64,000 nucleotides of DNA from Caulobacter sp048541825 (GTDB taxonomy: Bacteria; Pseudomonadota; Alphaproteobacteria; Caulobacterales; Caulobacteraceae), in NCBI RefSeq assembly GCF_048541825.1, contig NZ_CP183332.1:2294001-2358000 (forward strand). The letters run 5' to 3'. Position 1 is the first letter of the stretch, and each line of letters opens with the position of its first letter. The notes beneath the pieces are model-generated. The model was not told the origin of the DNA. It worked only from the letters and a program-made list of their open reading frames with translations, and did not search any database. Shown piece by piece: positions 9,353 to 16,977 of this stretch. Made by a program: the position numbers and the translations under genes.

Positions 9353-9383
9353 AAAAGGCCCCGGCTTCCGCCGGGGCCTTTTT
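9353..9383 (+). terminator. intrinsic terminator of the thiolase gene
   Basis: A GC-rich hairpin (AGGCCCCGG ... CCGGGGCCT) with an A-run before it and TTTTT after it, 30 bases beyond the thiolase stop codon. It has the form of a bidirectional rho-independent terminator. Confidence 0.85.
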
Positions 9384-9396
9384 CAGTCGCTGGCGA

Positions 9397-9473
9397 TGGT
9401 ACTGCCTCTCAGGCTTGAACTGAGGACCTCCGGTTCCACAAACCGGCGCTCTAACCAACTGAGCTAAGGCAGC
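9397..9473 (-). tRNA. tRNA-His (GTG)
   Basis: A 77-nt tRNA with the CCA encoded. The anticodon loop TTGTGGA between CCGGT/ACCGG stems gives anticodon GTG. The T arm is CTCAG-TTCAAGC-CTGAG. The acceptor stem is GCTGCCT/AGGCAGT, so the first pair is G1-U72 and the discriminator is A73. The base before G1 is C, so the nearly universal G-1:C73 identity element of tRNA-His is absent. This variant is known from an alphaproteobacterial clade that includes Caulobacter. Confidence 0.95.
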
Positions 9474-9545
9474 GCATCGCGAGGGAGTGTCTTTAGTCGG
9501 AGGCGCGAGCAGGATCAAGCACCGAAACAGCCCCCACAAAAGGAA

Positions 9546-9575
9546 AACGCCCCGGAGCCGAGACTCCGGGGCGTT
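9546..9575 (-). terminator. intrinsic terminator of the exbB-exbD-tonB operon
   Basis: A perfect 12-bp stem AACGCCCCGGAG/CTCCGGGGCGTT with a 6-base loop, lying 27 bases beyond the tonB stop. On the minus strand it is followed by a T-rich stretch (the complement of AGGAAAA). Confidence 0.85.
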
Positions 9576-9601
9576 CCTGTCTTTTCCGGTCTGGCCAGGC
9601 C

Positions 9602-10330
9602 CTATTGCGGGACCTGGAAGACGATCGGAACCGTGATGGCGCCGCCATCGACGGGTGCGCCGTCGAGGGTCTTCGGCTTCATCCGGAAGAGGCGCGACAG
9701 CTTGATCGCGGCATCCCCGAAGCCGTAGTCGGCAGGGTTCTCGGAGACCACGGAGCAGCCTTCGAGTGAGCCCCTGGCCGTCACGGTGCACGAGATCGTC
9801 GCGCGGCCGTTGACTTCCATCCGTTGTGCACGGTCCGGGTAGTACCGGGCCATGTCGTCCGAACCAGGCTTGCGGGCCCAGTCGGGACGCGTGATCACCG
9901 AAGCGCGCGGCGGCGGCGTAGCCACCGGCGGAGCGGCCGAGATCACCGGCGGAGCCGATTGTTCCACCCGCTTCTCAACGGGAGGGATCGGCAGCGGCGG
10001 CGGCGGCGTGATGTCCGGCGGCGGCGCAATCGGAGGTCGAGGCTGAACCACCGCCGGCGGAGGCGGAGGCTCATTGGTCGGCGGAGGCGGCGGCGGAGGA
10101 GGCGGCGGCGGCGGCGGCGGGGGCGGAAGCTCCACGTCTACGGCGTCGTCCGAATACTCTTTAAAGACCGACTCAAATTTCTGCTTCGCCAGATAGGCAA
10201 ACAAAGCAGCGTGCAAACCAACCACAACCAGGGTGGCAACCCCGAAGGCGCCTAGACCCTTTTTGCGTCGCGGACCATCCGAAGTGAGCGGATCGTAGCG
10301 GCGATGCTCGGGCGTCTGTTGTTCAGCCAT
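9602..10330 (-). CDS. tonB: TonB energy-transducing protein
   Basis: A 242-residue inner-membrane protein that carries proton-motive energy from ExbB-ExbD to outer-membrane receptors. I chose the ATG at 10330 (MAEQQTPEH) because AGGGGTG stands about 6 bases upstream on that strand; an in-frame start 7 codons earlier would overlap exbD. Layout: a basic cytoplasmic end, one membrane anchor (FGVATLVVVGLHAALFAYLA), a periplasmic proline-rich arm, then a TonB C-terminal domain (NGRATISCTVTARGSLEGC ... AIKLSRLFRMKP ... ITVPIVFQV). The arm holds an unbroken run of 16 Pro codons (10079-10126). It is the last gene of the exbB-exbD-tonB operon, 10 bases after exbD. Confidence 0.93.
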   Translation of the reverse strand: MAEQQTPEHRRYDPLTSDGPRRKKGLGAFGVATLVVVGLHAALFAYLAKQKFESVFKEYSDDAVDVELPPPPPPPPPPPPPPPPTNEPPPPPAVVQPRPPIAPPPDITPPPPLPIPPVEKRVEQSAPPVISAAPPVATPPPRASVITRPDWARKPGSDDMARYYPDRAQRMEVNGRATISCTVTARGSLEGCSVVSENPADYGFGDAAIKLSRLFRMKPKTLDGAPVDGGAITVPIVFQVPQ

Positions 10331-10340
10331 GCATTCACCC

Positions 10341-10772
10341 CTAGCTATCATCCCGGCCGATAAGCGCCACGCTGTAGAAGCCGTTATCCTGGAGGGTGTT
10401 CATAACCTCCATGAAAGCTCCGTAGCGCGTCTTTTCGTCAGCCCGGATGAAAATACGCTCCTTGGTCGGATCGCGTTTGCCGATGTTTTTCGCGAGGTCC
10501 TGCCCCATCTCATCCACGGTCGTCTGGTAGTCGCCGATGAAGACGTTACCGTTGGCCTTGATGGAGATGTAGACCGGTTTTGGCGGGTTTTGCGATGCTT
10601 TCGCGACCGCCGGCGGCAGGTTCACTTCGACCGACACGGAGGCTAGCGGAGCCGCCACCATGAAGATGATCAGGAGAACCAGCATGACGTCCACGAAGGG
10701 CGTAACATTGATCTCGCTGTTCTGTTCGACGTTGAACCTGTCGCCCCCACCGCCTGAGAGTTTGGCGGCCAT
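10341..10772 (-). CDS. exbD: ExbD-type biopolymer transport protein
   Basis: A 143-residue ExbD/TolR protein. After a short cytoplasmic N-terminus (SEINVTPFVDVMLVLL) comes one membrane helix holding the essential proton-carrying Asp (FVDVMLVLLIIFMVAAP). The periplasmic domain follows (VYISIKANGNVFIGDYQTT ... ERIFIRADEKTRYG). It forms the stator with ExbB that converts proton flow into TonB motion. It sits 5 bases after exbB and 10 bases before tonB, so the three are translated together. TolR could look similar, but the TonB neighbour decides for ExbD. Confidence 0.93.
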   Translation of the reverse strand: MAAKLSGGGGDRFNVEQNSEINVTPFVDVMLVLLIIFMVAAPLASVSVEVNLPPAVAKASQNPPKPVYISIKANGNVFIGDYQTTVDEMGQDLAKNIGKRDPTKERIFIRADEKTRYGAFMEVMNTLQDNGFYSVALIGRDDS

Positions 10773-10777
10773 CGCTT

Positions 10778-11671
10778 TTACGCCCCTTTGTCGAGCTGAC
10801 GCGAGATGGCGTTCATAAGTTCAGCAACGAAGCCTTCCGAGCGGGTGCCGTAAGCCGAGATGCGGGTCTGGAAGTAGTTGTAGAAGATAACCGCAGGAAT
10901 AGCGGCGAACAGACCGATACCGGTGGCGAGAAGCGCTTCGGCGATGCCGGGGGCGACGACGGCCAGGTTGGTCGTGTTGGTGTTCGCGATGCCGATGAAC
11001 GAGGTCATGATCCCGTAAACCGTACCGAACAGACCGATGAACGGACCGCCCGAGCCGACCGAGGCCAGGAACACCATGCCGCCCGACAGACGCTTGGCCA
11101 GCGAGGACTGAACCGCGTTGATGGCGTAGGTGGCGCGGGTCAGGGTGGAGTCGCGGTGCTCGCCGGCGACGGCCAGACCGGCCTGACGCGAGAGCTCGAC
11201 TTCCTGAGCTGCAGCAGAGGCCATATCCGCCATCGGGTTGCCTTCGAACTCTTCCGACGAACTGATGCGAGCGATATCAGCGATATTGCGCGCGCCGCGG
11301 AAGGCTTCCAGGAACTTGTCCGACTGCTTGTTCAGCGAACCGAACTCGAAAATCTTGGTGATCAGCAGAACCCAGGAGAAGATCGAGGCGAGGATCAGGC
11401 CGATCATAACGACCTTAACGACCACGCCAGCTTGCATGAACATGCCGACCGGGGTCAGCGAGTGGCTTTCCTTTTTGGCTTCTTCGGCGGCGGGCTCTTC
11501 AACCGGAGCCGGAGCCGGAGCAGCAGCGGCGTCAGCGGCCGGGACTGCGGCGCTTTCGGCGGCGGCCGGGGCGGGAGCCGCGGCGTCCTGAGCGAAAGCC
11601 GGGGCGCTTGCCATCAGCGCGAGTGCGCCGACGAGAGCGATGAGGGGGGTCTTCCGTTTAATGTCGAGCAT
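10778..11671 (-). CDS. exbB: MotA/TolQ/ExbB proton channel protein
   Basis: A 297-residue ExbB. The ATG at 11671 starts a signal-peptide-like segment (KTPLIALVGALALMASAPAFA), so I take it as the true start; reading further upstream gives non-family sequence. An Ala/Pro/Glu-rich periplasmic linker (about 25-60) follows. Then come three membrane helices: VVVKVVMIGLILASIFSWVL, GMVFLASVGSGGPFIGLFGT and EALLATGIGLFAAIPAVIFY, the ExbB channel core. This extended form with a cleaved N-terminus is usual in Caulobacter relatives. It is the first gene of the operon and supplies the proton channel that powers TonB. Confidence 0.92.
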   Translation of the reverse strand: MLDIKRKTPLIALVGALALMASAPAFAQDAAAPAPAAAESAAVPAADAAAAPAPAPVEEPAAEEAKKESHSLTPVGMFMQAGVVVKVVMIGLILASIFSWVLLITKIFEFGSLNKQSDKFLEAFRGARNIADIARISSSEEFEGNPMADMASAAAQEVELSRQAGLAVAGEHRDSTLTRATYAINAVQSSLAKRLSGGMVFLASVGSGGPFIGLFGTVYGIMTSFIGIANTNTTNLAVVAPGIAEALLATGIGLFAAIPAVIFYNYFQTRISAYGTRSEGFVAELMNAISRQLDKGA

Positions 11672-12279
11672 CTGTCGCCAGTTCCTGATTGGTCTAGCAC
11701 GTTTGGACCGAGGGTCGTCGCGCGAGAGCGTTTCTACCCTAACTCTGAATAGTCCCCTAAGGCGGTCGAAATCTCTTCCAACCTCAGCGGACCCGCTTCG
11801 CTGCGCTCGACCCGTTACGCCCCTCGCGAGGACCAAGCCCTCCAGAAGGATCGTTTCGAAGCGCGAATGGCCAAAGCCCCCGAAGAGGCTCTGACCTTAC
11901 CCCAATGTTAGAATTGCGGCAGGGGTCCTTTGGCAACCCCTTTTCGTACCGTCAAGGGGTTCTTCTGGGCATAAAATTATCGTCGCAATTCCCCTTGCCC
12001 CCACCTTGCTGCACTGCACAAAAGCTAAATCAGGATTTGAGGGCGGTTTTTCCCTAGCAACGGGAATATTCGCGCTGCAGTGCAGCATGGAAACAAAACA
12101 GCGGTTGGTGAGAGACAGGCGCCCAGCCAACCAGGGCGATTGTAATCCAGCCTCGCCAGCGAGGCGGAACGCTCAGGCTGTGCGGCGGGCTGGACGGGGC
12201 GGTCCGGGCCAGCCAAGAGGTCGACCCAAACGGCCAGCCCCGCTGCAAAACATCAAACGAGGTCGGAAAGAGAAAAAAA
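11672..12279. other. gene-free region upstream of exbB
   Basis: 608 bases without a convincing gene. It probably holds the exbB operon promoter. Short open frames on both strands lack family character and good ribosome sites. The part from 11890 to 12110 is less GC-rich than its surroundings and contains the 12-bp inverted repeat described separately. Confidence 0.6.
12007..12087. repeat. 12-bp inverted repeat TGCTGCACTGCA in the exbB upstream region
   Basis: TGCTGCACTGCA at 12007-12018 is repeated exactly in reverse complement at 12076-12087. The right copy contains CTGC-AGT-GCAG and the left CTGC-ACT-GCAC, close to the CTGC-N3-GCAG pattern described for PhaR/AniA repressors in alphaproteobacteria. 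A third copy lies just before the methylmalonyl-CoA mutase small-subunit gene (56063-56075). Confidence 0.4.
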
Positions 12280-12355
12280 TGGTGCCTGGAGCCGGATTCG
12301 AACCAGCGACACGCGGATTTTCAATCCGCTGCTCTACCAACTGAGCTATCCAGGC
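12280..12355 (-). tRNA. tRNA-Phe (GAA)
   Basis: A 76-nt tRNA with encoded CCA. Acceptor GCCTGGA/TCCAGGC, D arm GCTC-AGTTGGTA-GAGC, anticodon stem GCGGA/TCCGC around TTGAAAA (anticodon GAA), T arm GCTGG-TTCGAAT-CCGGC, A73. It lies just downstream of yacG on the same strand, an arrangement common in this family of bacteria. Confidence 0.97.
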
Positions 12356-12447
12356 CCTTGGGCCAAGCGGTTCGAAAACCGCTTCAGCGCCCGCCTTGCA
12401 GCGGGGAGCCGCGTCTATAGGCGAGGCCGATTTGGTTGTCCAGCGCC

Positions 12448-12627
12448 CTAATCGTCATTCCTGCGGATCTCTTCCGAGAGCGGATTCTCGTCGTCATCGT
12501 CGGTCCCGGAGACCACGTATCGACCCGACAGCCAGCGCTGCAGGTCGACGTCCGCGCAGCGCTTGGAACAGAAGGGTCGCGCCGCCGGATCGACCGGCTT
12601 GCCGCAGATGGGGCAGCCACTGCTCAT
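12448..12627 (-). CDS. yacG: DNA gyrase inhibitor YacG
   Basis: A 59-residue zinc-ribbon protein. The four zinc ligands are C5, C8, C20 and C24 (GCPICGK ... PFCSKRCADVDLQRWLSGRY). The rest is a short acidic tail. In E. coli, YacG binds the GyrB C-terminal region and inhibits DNA gyrase. Its ATG overlaps the stop of the RNase E/G gene by four bases (ATGA), so it is translationally coupled as the last gene of the infA-maf-RNase-yacG run. Confidence 0.93.
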   Translation of the reverse strand: MSSGCPICGKPVDPAARPFCSKRCADVDLQRWLSGRYVVSGTDDDDENPLSEEIRRNDD

Positions 12628-13667
12628 GATGCAGACACCTCCATGTGGTCGACCGGCCAGCCTTCGACCGCTTCGACAACGAATCTGCGCCCCAGGCGGT
12701 CGGCGACGCCGGCGTCGAGCACGCTGAAAGCCGCCGCGACCAGGGGCGCGCAGCGGGCGATCAGGCGTCCGCCGGGATCGGCCCGGCCCTCGCGCTCCAG
12801 GGCTCGCGCCAAACGGCGCGCCATGGCCGGCGGGTTGGCCTGCCCGCGCTCATCCAGCAGTCGGTCGAGAATCGATCGGCCGCGTCGGGGAATCGTCATC
12901 TCCAGCGTGCCGAAGCGACTGATCGCCCCGATGGCCACGCCGGGATTGTCGACCGAGAAGGCGTTGCGGGCCGCCGTCGACAGGGCCTGGCCGTCATGAC
13001 CGCGCCCGACCAGGTCAAAGACGACAATGCCGCCCAGCCCCTTCAGACGCAGAATCCGGGCTGCGACGCCCAGAGCGGCCATATTGGCCTGCCGAGCGGC
13101 GCGCTTGGCGTCGAGACCCTCACGGGCGCCCAGATCCACATCGATCGCCACCAGGGCTCTCGTAGGCTCGATGCTGATATCGCCACCACCGGGCAGGGCG
13201 AAGAGGGTTTCCAGCGCTTCGGCCTCGGCCGCCTCGACGGCAGCCAGGGCCGATTCGCCGCTGGTGGGCGATCCGGATTTCACCAGCAGACGCAGCTGTT
13301 GTTCGACGGTGAAGGCCGGCTCCAGCACGCGAGGCTCGCCCTCCCCTTCCCCGATGAAACGGGCCACGGCCGACTTGTCGCGGCGCGAAGGGGTGCGGAT
13401 CTCGATCTCGACCAGACCGCCCTCGACCAGCTTGGGCATGTCGGGACGCTGGGGCAGCAGCACGTCCTGGCCGCCGGGCAGCTGGACGAAGGCCGAGGCG
13501 AAGGCTTTTTCGATCTTGCGAATGCGGGCCACGCCGCGAACGCCTTCGACGTCCAGCGGATCATCGCCGTCCCAGGTCGCGATCAGCCGCTCGGGGCGAC
13601 CGTCCAGGGTGACGACGCCGACGGTCTCGCCGACGCCCCTATAGAGATAGGCGCGACGTTCACTCAT
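12624..13667 (-). CDS. short ribonuclease E/G family protein
   Basis: A 347-residue protein with the RNase E/G fold. An S1-like N-terminal part (GVARIRKIEKAFASAFVQL) is followed by the nuclease core, where the two Mg-binding Asp positions are kept in LVAIDVDLG and VVFDLVGRGHDG. It is shorter than E. coli RNase G (about 490 residues) and lacks the CPxCxG zinc-link and the RNase E scaffold tail, so its tetramer assembly may differ. The ATG at 13667 overlaps the maf stop by four bases, and its own stop overlaps the yacG start. The likely role is processing of rRNA or mRNA 5' ends; the exact substrates are unknown. Confidence 0.82.
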   Translation of the reverse strand: MSERRAYLYRGVGETVGVVTLDGRPERLIATWDGDDPLDVEGVRGVARIRKIEKAFASAFVQLPGGQDVLLPQRPDMPKLVEGGLVEIEIRTPSRRDKSAVARFIGEGEGEPRVLEPAFTVEQQLRLLVKSGSPTSGESALAAVEAAEAEALETLFALPGGGDISIEPTRALVAIDVDLGAREGLDAKRAARQANMAALGVAARILRLKGLGGIVVFDLVGRGHDGQALSTAARNAFSVDNPGVAIGAISRFGTLEMTIPRRGRSILDRLLDERGQANPPAMARRLARALEREGRADPGGRLIARCAPLVAAAFSVLDAGVADRLGRRFVVEAVEGWPVDHMEVSAS

Positions 13668-14260
13668 GATGCTTTCCAGCCCAGCCCGCGCAGCAGGTTC
13701 AGCGTCTCGTACAGCGGCAGGCCAACGACGCTCGTATAGGAGCCGTGCAGGTCGATGATGAACCCGCCGGCCACGCCCTGAACAGCATAGCCGCCCGCCT
13801 TGCCGCGCCATTCGCCGCCGGCCAGATAGTCGGCCTTCTCGAGATCGGAGAGCAGCTTGACCTGCACCCGGGTCTCGACCAGTCGCGAGGCCTCGCGGCC
13901 ATCCGGCGCGATGACGGCGACGGCGGTCAGGACCTTGTGGTTGCGACCCGACAGCAGGGCCAGGCACTTGATCGCCTGGTCCTCGGTCTCGGCCTTGGGC
14001 AGGATGCGACGTCCGACCGCGACAACCGTGTCGGCGGCCAGGACGAAGTCGCCCGGAGCCCGGCCCGCCACAGCGCGCGCCTTTTCCCGCGCCAGGCGCA
14101 GGGCGTGGAGACGCGGGGTCTCGTCACGCAAGGGCGTTTCATCGATGTCGGCGGGATCGATCCGGTCGGGCGTGACGCCGACCTGCGCGAGCAGGTCCAG
14201 GCGCCGGGGACTCGCGCTGGCCAGAACCAGCGCCGGCTGGACGGCCGTAGCGGAAGCCAT
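13664..14260 (-). CDS. maf: Maf-like nucleoside triphosphate pyrophosphatase
   Basis: A 198-residue Maf/Ham1-type enzyme. It has the N-terminal LASASPRR motif (residues 13-20), the ADTVVAVG block with the catalytic Asp, and the KAGGYAVQGVAG signature. Maf proteins hydrolyse dTTP/UTP or modified nucleotides to monophosphates and are linked to septum control. It lies five bases after infA and overlaps the RNase E/G gene by four bases, so it is part of the same transcript. Confidence 0.93.
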   Translation of the reverse strand: MASATAVQPALVLASASPRRLDLLAQVGVTPDRIDPADIDETPLRDETPRLHALRLAREKARAVAGRAPGDFVLAADTVVAVGRRILPKAETEDQAIKCLALLSGRNHKVLTAVAVIAPDGREASRLVETRVQVKLLSDLEKADYLAGGEWRGKAGGYAVQGVAGGFIIDLHGSYTSVVGLPLYETLNLLRGLGWKAS

Positions 14261-14265
14261 CGCCC

Positions 14266-14484
14266 CTACTTGAAGCGGTAGGTGATACGGCCCTTGGTCA
14301 GGTCGTAGGGGGTCATTTCAACCAGCACCTTGTCGCCGGCCAGCACGCGGATGCGGTTCTTGCGCATCTTGCCGGCGGTGTGGGCGATGATCTCGTGAGC
14401 GTTTTCCAGCGTCACGCGAAAGGTCGCATTGGGCAGCAATTCGCTGACCGTACCGGGAAACTCAAGAAGTTCTTCCTTAGCCAT
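14266..14484 (-). CDS. infA: translation initiation factor IF-1
   Basis: A 72-residue single S1/OB-fold protein, the normal IF-1 length. It shows LEFPGTVSELLPNATFRVTL and the IAHTAGKMRKNRIRVLAGDKV core. It binds the ribosomal A site during initiation. The ATG at 14484 gives the canonical MAKEELLEF start. It is followed closely by maf and RNase E/G. Confidence 0.98.
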   Translation of the reverse strand: MAKEELLEFPGTVSELLPNATFRVTLENAHEIIAHTAGKMRKNRIRVLAGDKVLVEMTPYDLTKGRITYRFK

Positions 14485-14580
14485 CAGGCCTCTCAATTGG
14501 AGCAAACAGATAGCCGCGAGGACGCCCCGACCGGGTGGTCGAGACGTGAGCCGTCGCGGCGAGGCGCCTCTATAGCGCAT

Positions 14581-15036
14581 TCACCCCCCGAACGTCGATG
14601 GCGCGCCGAAACGTCTCTTGATGGCGTCGGCCAGACCATCACGGACCTCGCGATAGGCCTCAAGCCGGGCCTCGCGGGAGCCGTCGACCAGGGTGGGATC
14701 ATGGGTCGGCCAGTACTCGATATCGACCGCCCGGTCCCGCGCCAGCTCGACGGCGCGGTGCTGGGCCTCAGGCGTCAGCGAGACGACGACGTCGAAACTG
14801 TCGTCTTCCAGCTGGGCGAAGGTCTTGGGTTTGTGATCGGAAACGTCCAGCCCCAGCTCGTCCATCACGGCGACGACAAAGGGGTCGATCCCCTCATCGG
14901 TGGGGTCGCCGCGCAGCCCGCACGAATCAACGAAGGCCCGGGTGCCGTAGAACCGCTTGAACAGTCCCTCGGCCATGGGGGAGCGCACCCGGTTGTAGTT
15001 GCAGGTGAAGAGAACGGCGTCCGGCAGAGCAGGCAA
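14581..15036 (-). CDS. low-molecular-weight phosphatase family protein
   Basis: A 151-residue protein with the P-loop CNYNRVRS (nucleophile C12, R18) near the N-terminus, the C(X)5R signature of low-Mr protein-tyrosine phosphatases and thioredoxin-type arsenate reductases. An acidic residue in the THDPTLVDG loop could be the general acid. The place between UPF0262 and infA suggests a housekeeping role rather than arsenate detoxification; the true ars genes are at 30.5-34 kb. The substrate is unknown. Confidence 0.85.
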   Translation of the reverse strand: MPALPDAVLFTCNYNRVRSPMAEGLFKRFYGTRAFVDSCGLRGDPTDEGIDPFVVAVMDELGLDVSDHKPKTFAQLEDDSFDVVVSLTPEAQHRAVELARDRAVDIEYWPTHDPTLVDGSREARLEAYREVRDGLADAIKRRFGAPSTFGG

Positions 15037-15042
15037 CGCGCC

Positions 15043-15519
15043 CTAGCCTCGCCAGTGCAGCGCGCAGATCAGGGTGAACAGGCGGCGCGCGGTGTCGAGG
15101 TCGGTCTTGACCTTGCCCTCCAGTCGCTCGCGCAGCAGGGACGAGCCCTCGTTGTGCAGACCGCGCCGGCCCATATCCAGGGCCTCGATCTGCTGGGGCG
15201 TCGAATTGCGGATCGCCGAGTAATAGCTGTCGCAGATCATGAAGTAGTCCTTGATCACCCCCTTGAAGGGCGACAGGGACAGCAGATGCCGGCGCTCGTA
15301 ATTGGGACCGCCGATATCGAAGGCCAGCCGGTTCTCGATCAGCGACAGCTTCAGGTCATAGGGACCGCCCTTACCGTCCGCCGGCTCGAAATAGTTCGAA
15401 TCGAGCAGATCGAAGATCGCGACCTGACGCTCCTGCTCCTGGTCGCGCGAGGCGGCGGCGAGGCTGTCGTCGTCGATGACGATCGACTTCAGGTGCTGGT
15501 TGGCGTTGGCGTCGGTCAT
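15043..15519 (-). CDS. UPF0262 family protein
   Basis: A 158-residue protein of a family confined largely to alphaproteobacteria, without known activity. Landmarks are the N-terminal HLKSIVIDDDSLAAASRDQE, EQERQVAIFDLLDSNYFEP and FKGVIKDYFMICDSYYSAIR. No membrane segment or signal is seen. It lies between hisD (21 bases upstream) and the phosphatase gene (6 bases downstream), an order usual for alphaproteobacteria. Confidence 0.93.
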   Translation of the reverse strand: MTDANANQHLKSIVIDDDSLAAASRDQEQERQVAIFDLLDSNYFEPADGKGGPYDLKLSLIENRLAFDIGGPNYERRHLLSLSPFKGVIKDYFMICDSYYSAIRNSTPQQIEALDMGRRGLHNEGSSLLRERLEGKVKTDLDTARRLFTLICALHWRG

Positions 15520-15540
15520 GGGTCGCCCAAGCTTTGCGCG

Positions 15541-16836
15541 TCAGCCGGCCGAAGGCAACCGGCCCAGTCGGATTTGGGCCGAAAGGGCGTGGGCCGGCAG
15601 TCCCTCGGCCATGGCCAGGGCCGCCGTGTGCGGACCCAGGATCGCGAACGAGGCCGCATCGCACTTCACGATCGAGGTGCGCTTGAGGAAGTCGTAGATC
15701 GACAGCCCCGACTGGAAACGCGCCGCGCGGCTGGTGGGCAGCACGTGGTTGGAGCCGGCCACATAGTCGCCGATGGCTTCGGGCGTCAGGCGACCCAGGA
15801 AGATCGCGCCGGCGTGGCGCACCCGGTCGGACAAACGCTCGGGATTGTCGAGGGCGAACTCGACGTGCTCGGGGGCGATGGCGTCGACTAGGGCCGGGCT
15901 CTCGTCCAGCGGCGCGATGATCACCGCGCCGTGGTCGCGCCACGAGGCGGCGGCGTCTTCACCGGTAGCCAGGGTCTTGAGGCGCTCAAGCACGGCGGCC
16001 TCGACGGCGTCGGCGAAAGCCGGGTCGTCGGTGATCAGGATCGACTGGGCGGCGGGGTCGTGCTCGGCCTGGCTCAGCAGGTCGGCGGCGATCCAGTCGG
16101 GATTGTTCTGGTTGTCGGCCACCACCACGATCTCGGAGGGACCGGCCAGGGCGTCGATGCCGACCACGCCGTACAGGCGGCGCTTGGCGGCCGTGACATA
16201 GGCGTTGCCGGGGCCGACGATCTTGTCGACCGACTGGATCGGTCCGGCGCCATAGGCCAAGGCCGCGACGGCCTGGGCCCCGCCGATGCGCCAGATCTCG
16301 GTGACGCCGGCTTCCTTGGCGGCGGCCAGCACGGCGGGCTGCAGCTTGCCGGGCGGGGTGACCATGGCGATGCGGTCGACCCCGGCCACCTGGGCGGGCA
16401 CGGCGTTCATCAGCACGGTCGAGGGATAGGCCGCGCGGCCGCCTGGTACATAGACGCCCACGGCCTCGATCGGCGTCCAGCGCCAGCCCAATTGCACCCC
16501 GGCCTCGTCGGTCCAGGCCTGGTCGGCCGGACGCTGGCGGGCGTGATAGGCGCGGATGCGGGCGGCGGCGAAAGCGATGGCCTCACGCACGTCGGCGGGC
16601 GTCTGCGCGGCGCCGGCCTCGATCTCCTCGGCCGTGACGCGGACGGTCTGTTCGGTCAGGTCGACGCGGTCGAACTTGCGGGTCAGGTCCAGCACGGCCT
16701 GGATGCCGCCGGTGCGGACGGCGTCCAGCACCTGAACGACCGAGGCGTCGACATCCGCGGGCGATCCCCGATCCTCGTCCAGGAAGGCCTTGAAGGCGGC
16801 GGCGAAATCAGGAGCGGAAAAGTCGAAGCGGCGCAT
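15541..16836 (-). CDS. hisD: histidinol dehydrogenase
   Basis: A 431-residue enzyme that catalyses the last two steps of histidine synthesis, L-histidinol to L-histidine with 2 NAD+. I took the ATG at 16836 (MRRFDFSAPDF); sequence further upstream is not family-like. Zinc and substrate residues lie in LSQAEHDPAAQS, APEHVEFAL and GSNHVLPTSRAARFQSGLS. The nucleotide-binding part includes YVPGGRAAYPSTVLMNAVPA. It is the first gene of the run down to yacG; the upstream region is the repeat-rich desert. Confidence 0.97.
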   Translation of the reverse strand: MRRFDFSAPDFAAAFKAFLDEDRGSPADVDASVVQVLDAVRTGGIQAVLDLTRKFDRVDLTEQTVRVTAEEIEAGAAQTPADVREAIAFAAARIRAYHARQRPADQAWTDEAGVQLGWRWTPIEAVGVYVPGGRAAYPSTVLMNAVPAQVAGVDRIAMVTPPGKLQPAVLAAAKEAGVTEIWRIGGAQAVAALAYGAGPIQSVDKIVGPGNAYVTAAKRRLYGVVGIDALAGPSEIVVVADNQNNPDWIAADLLSQAEHDPAAQSILITDDPAFADAVEAAVLERLKTLATGEDAAASWRDHGAVIIAPLDESPALVDAIAPEHVEFALDNPERLSDRVRHAGAIFLGRLTPEAIGDYVAGSNHVLPTSRAARFQSGLSIYDFLKRTSIVKCDAASFAILGPHTAALAMAEGLPAHALSAQIRLGRLPSAG

Positions 16837-16914
16837 GGGGTGTAGATGCGGGTTTTTGCGTGGGAGACAAGGGGTGTTGGCGCAGTTGCGCCCTCCTGAC
16901 CTGCTTCGCAGGTC

Positions 16915-16977
16915 GTCCTCCCCCGGAGGGGGAAGATGAGGGTCGGCGCGTTTCATCTTCCCCCTCCGGGGGAGGAC
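16915..16977. repeat. perfect 25-bp inverted repeat (hairpin)
   Basis: The 25-base arm at 16915-16939 (begins GTCCTCCCCCGG, ends AAGATGA) is matched exactly in reverse complement at 16953-16977, with a 13-base loop. Each arm also contains its own small palindrome (CCCCCGGAGGGGG). This is a REP-like element of the kind scattered between genes in Caulobacter relatives. Confidence 0.8.
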
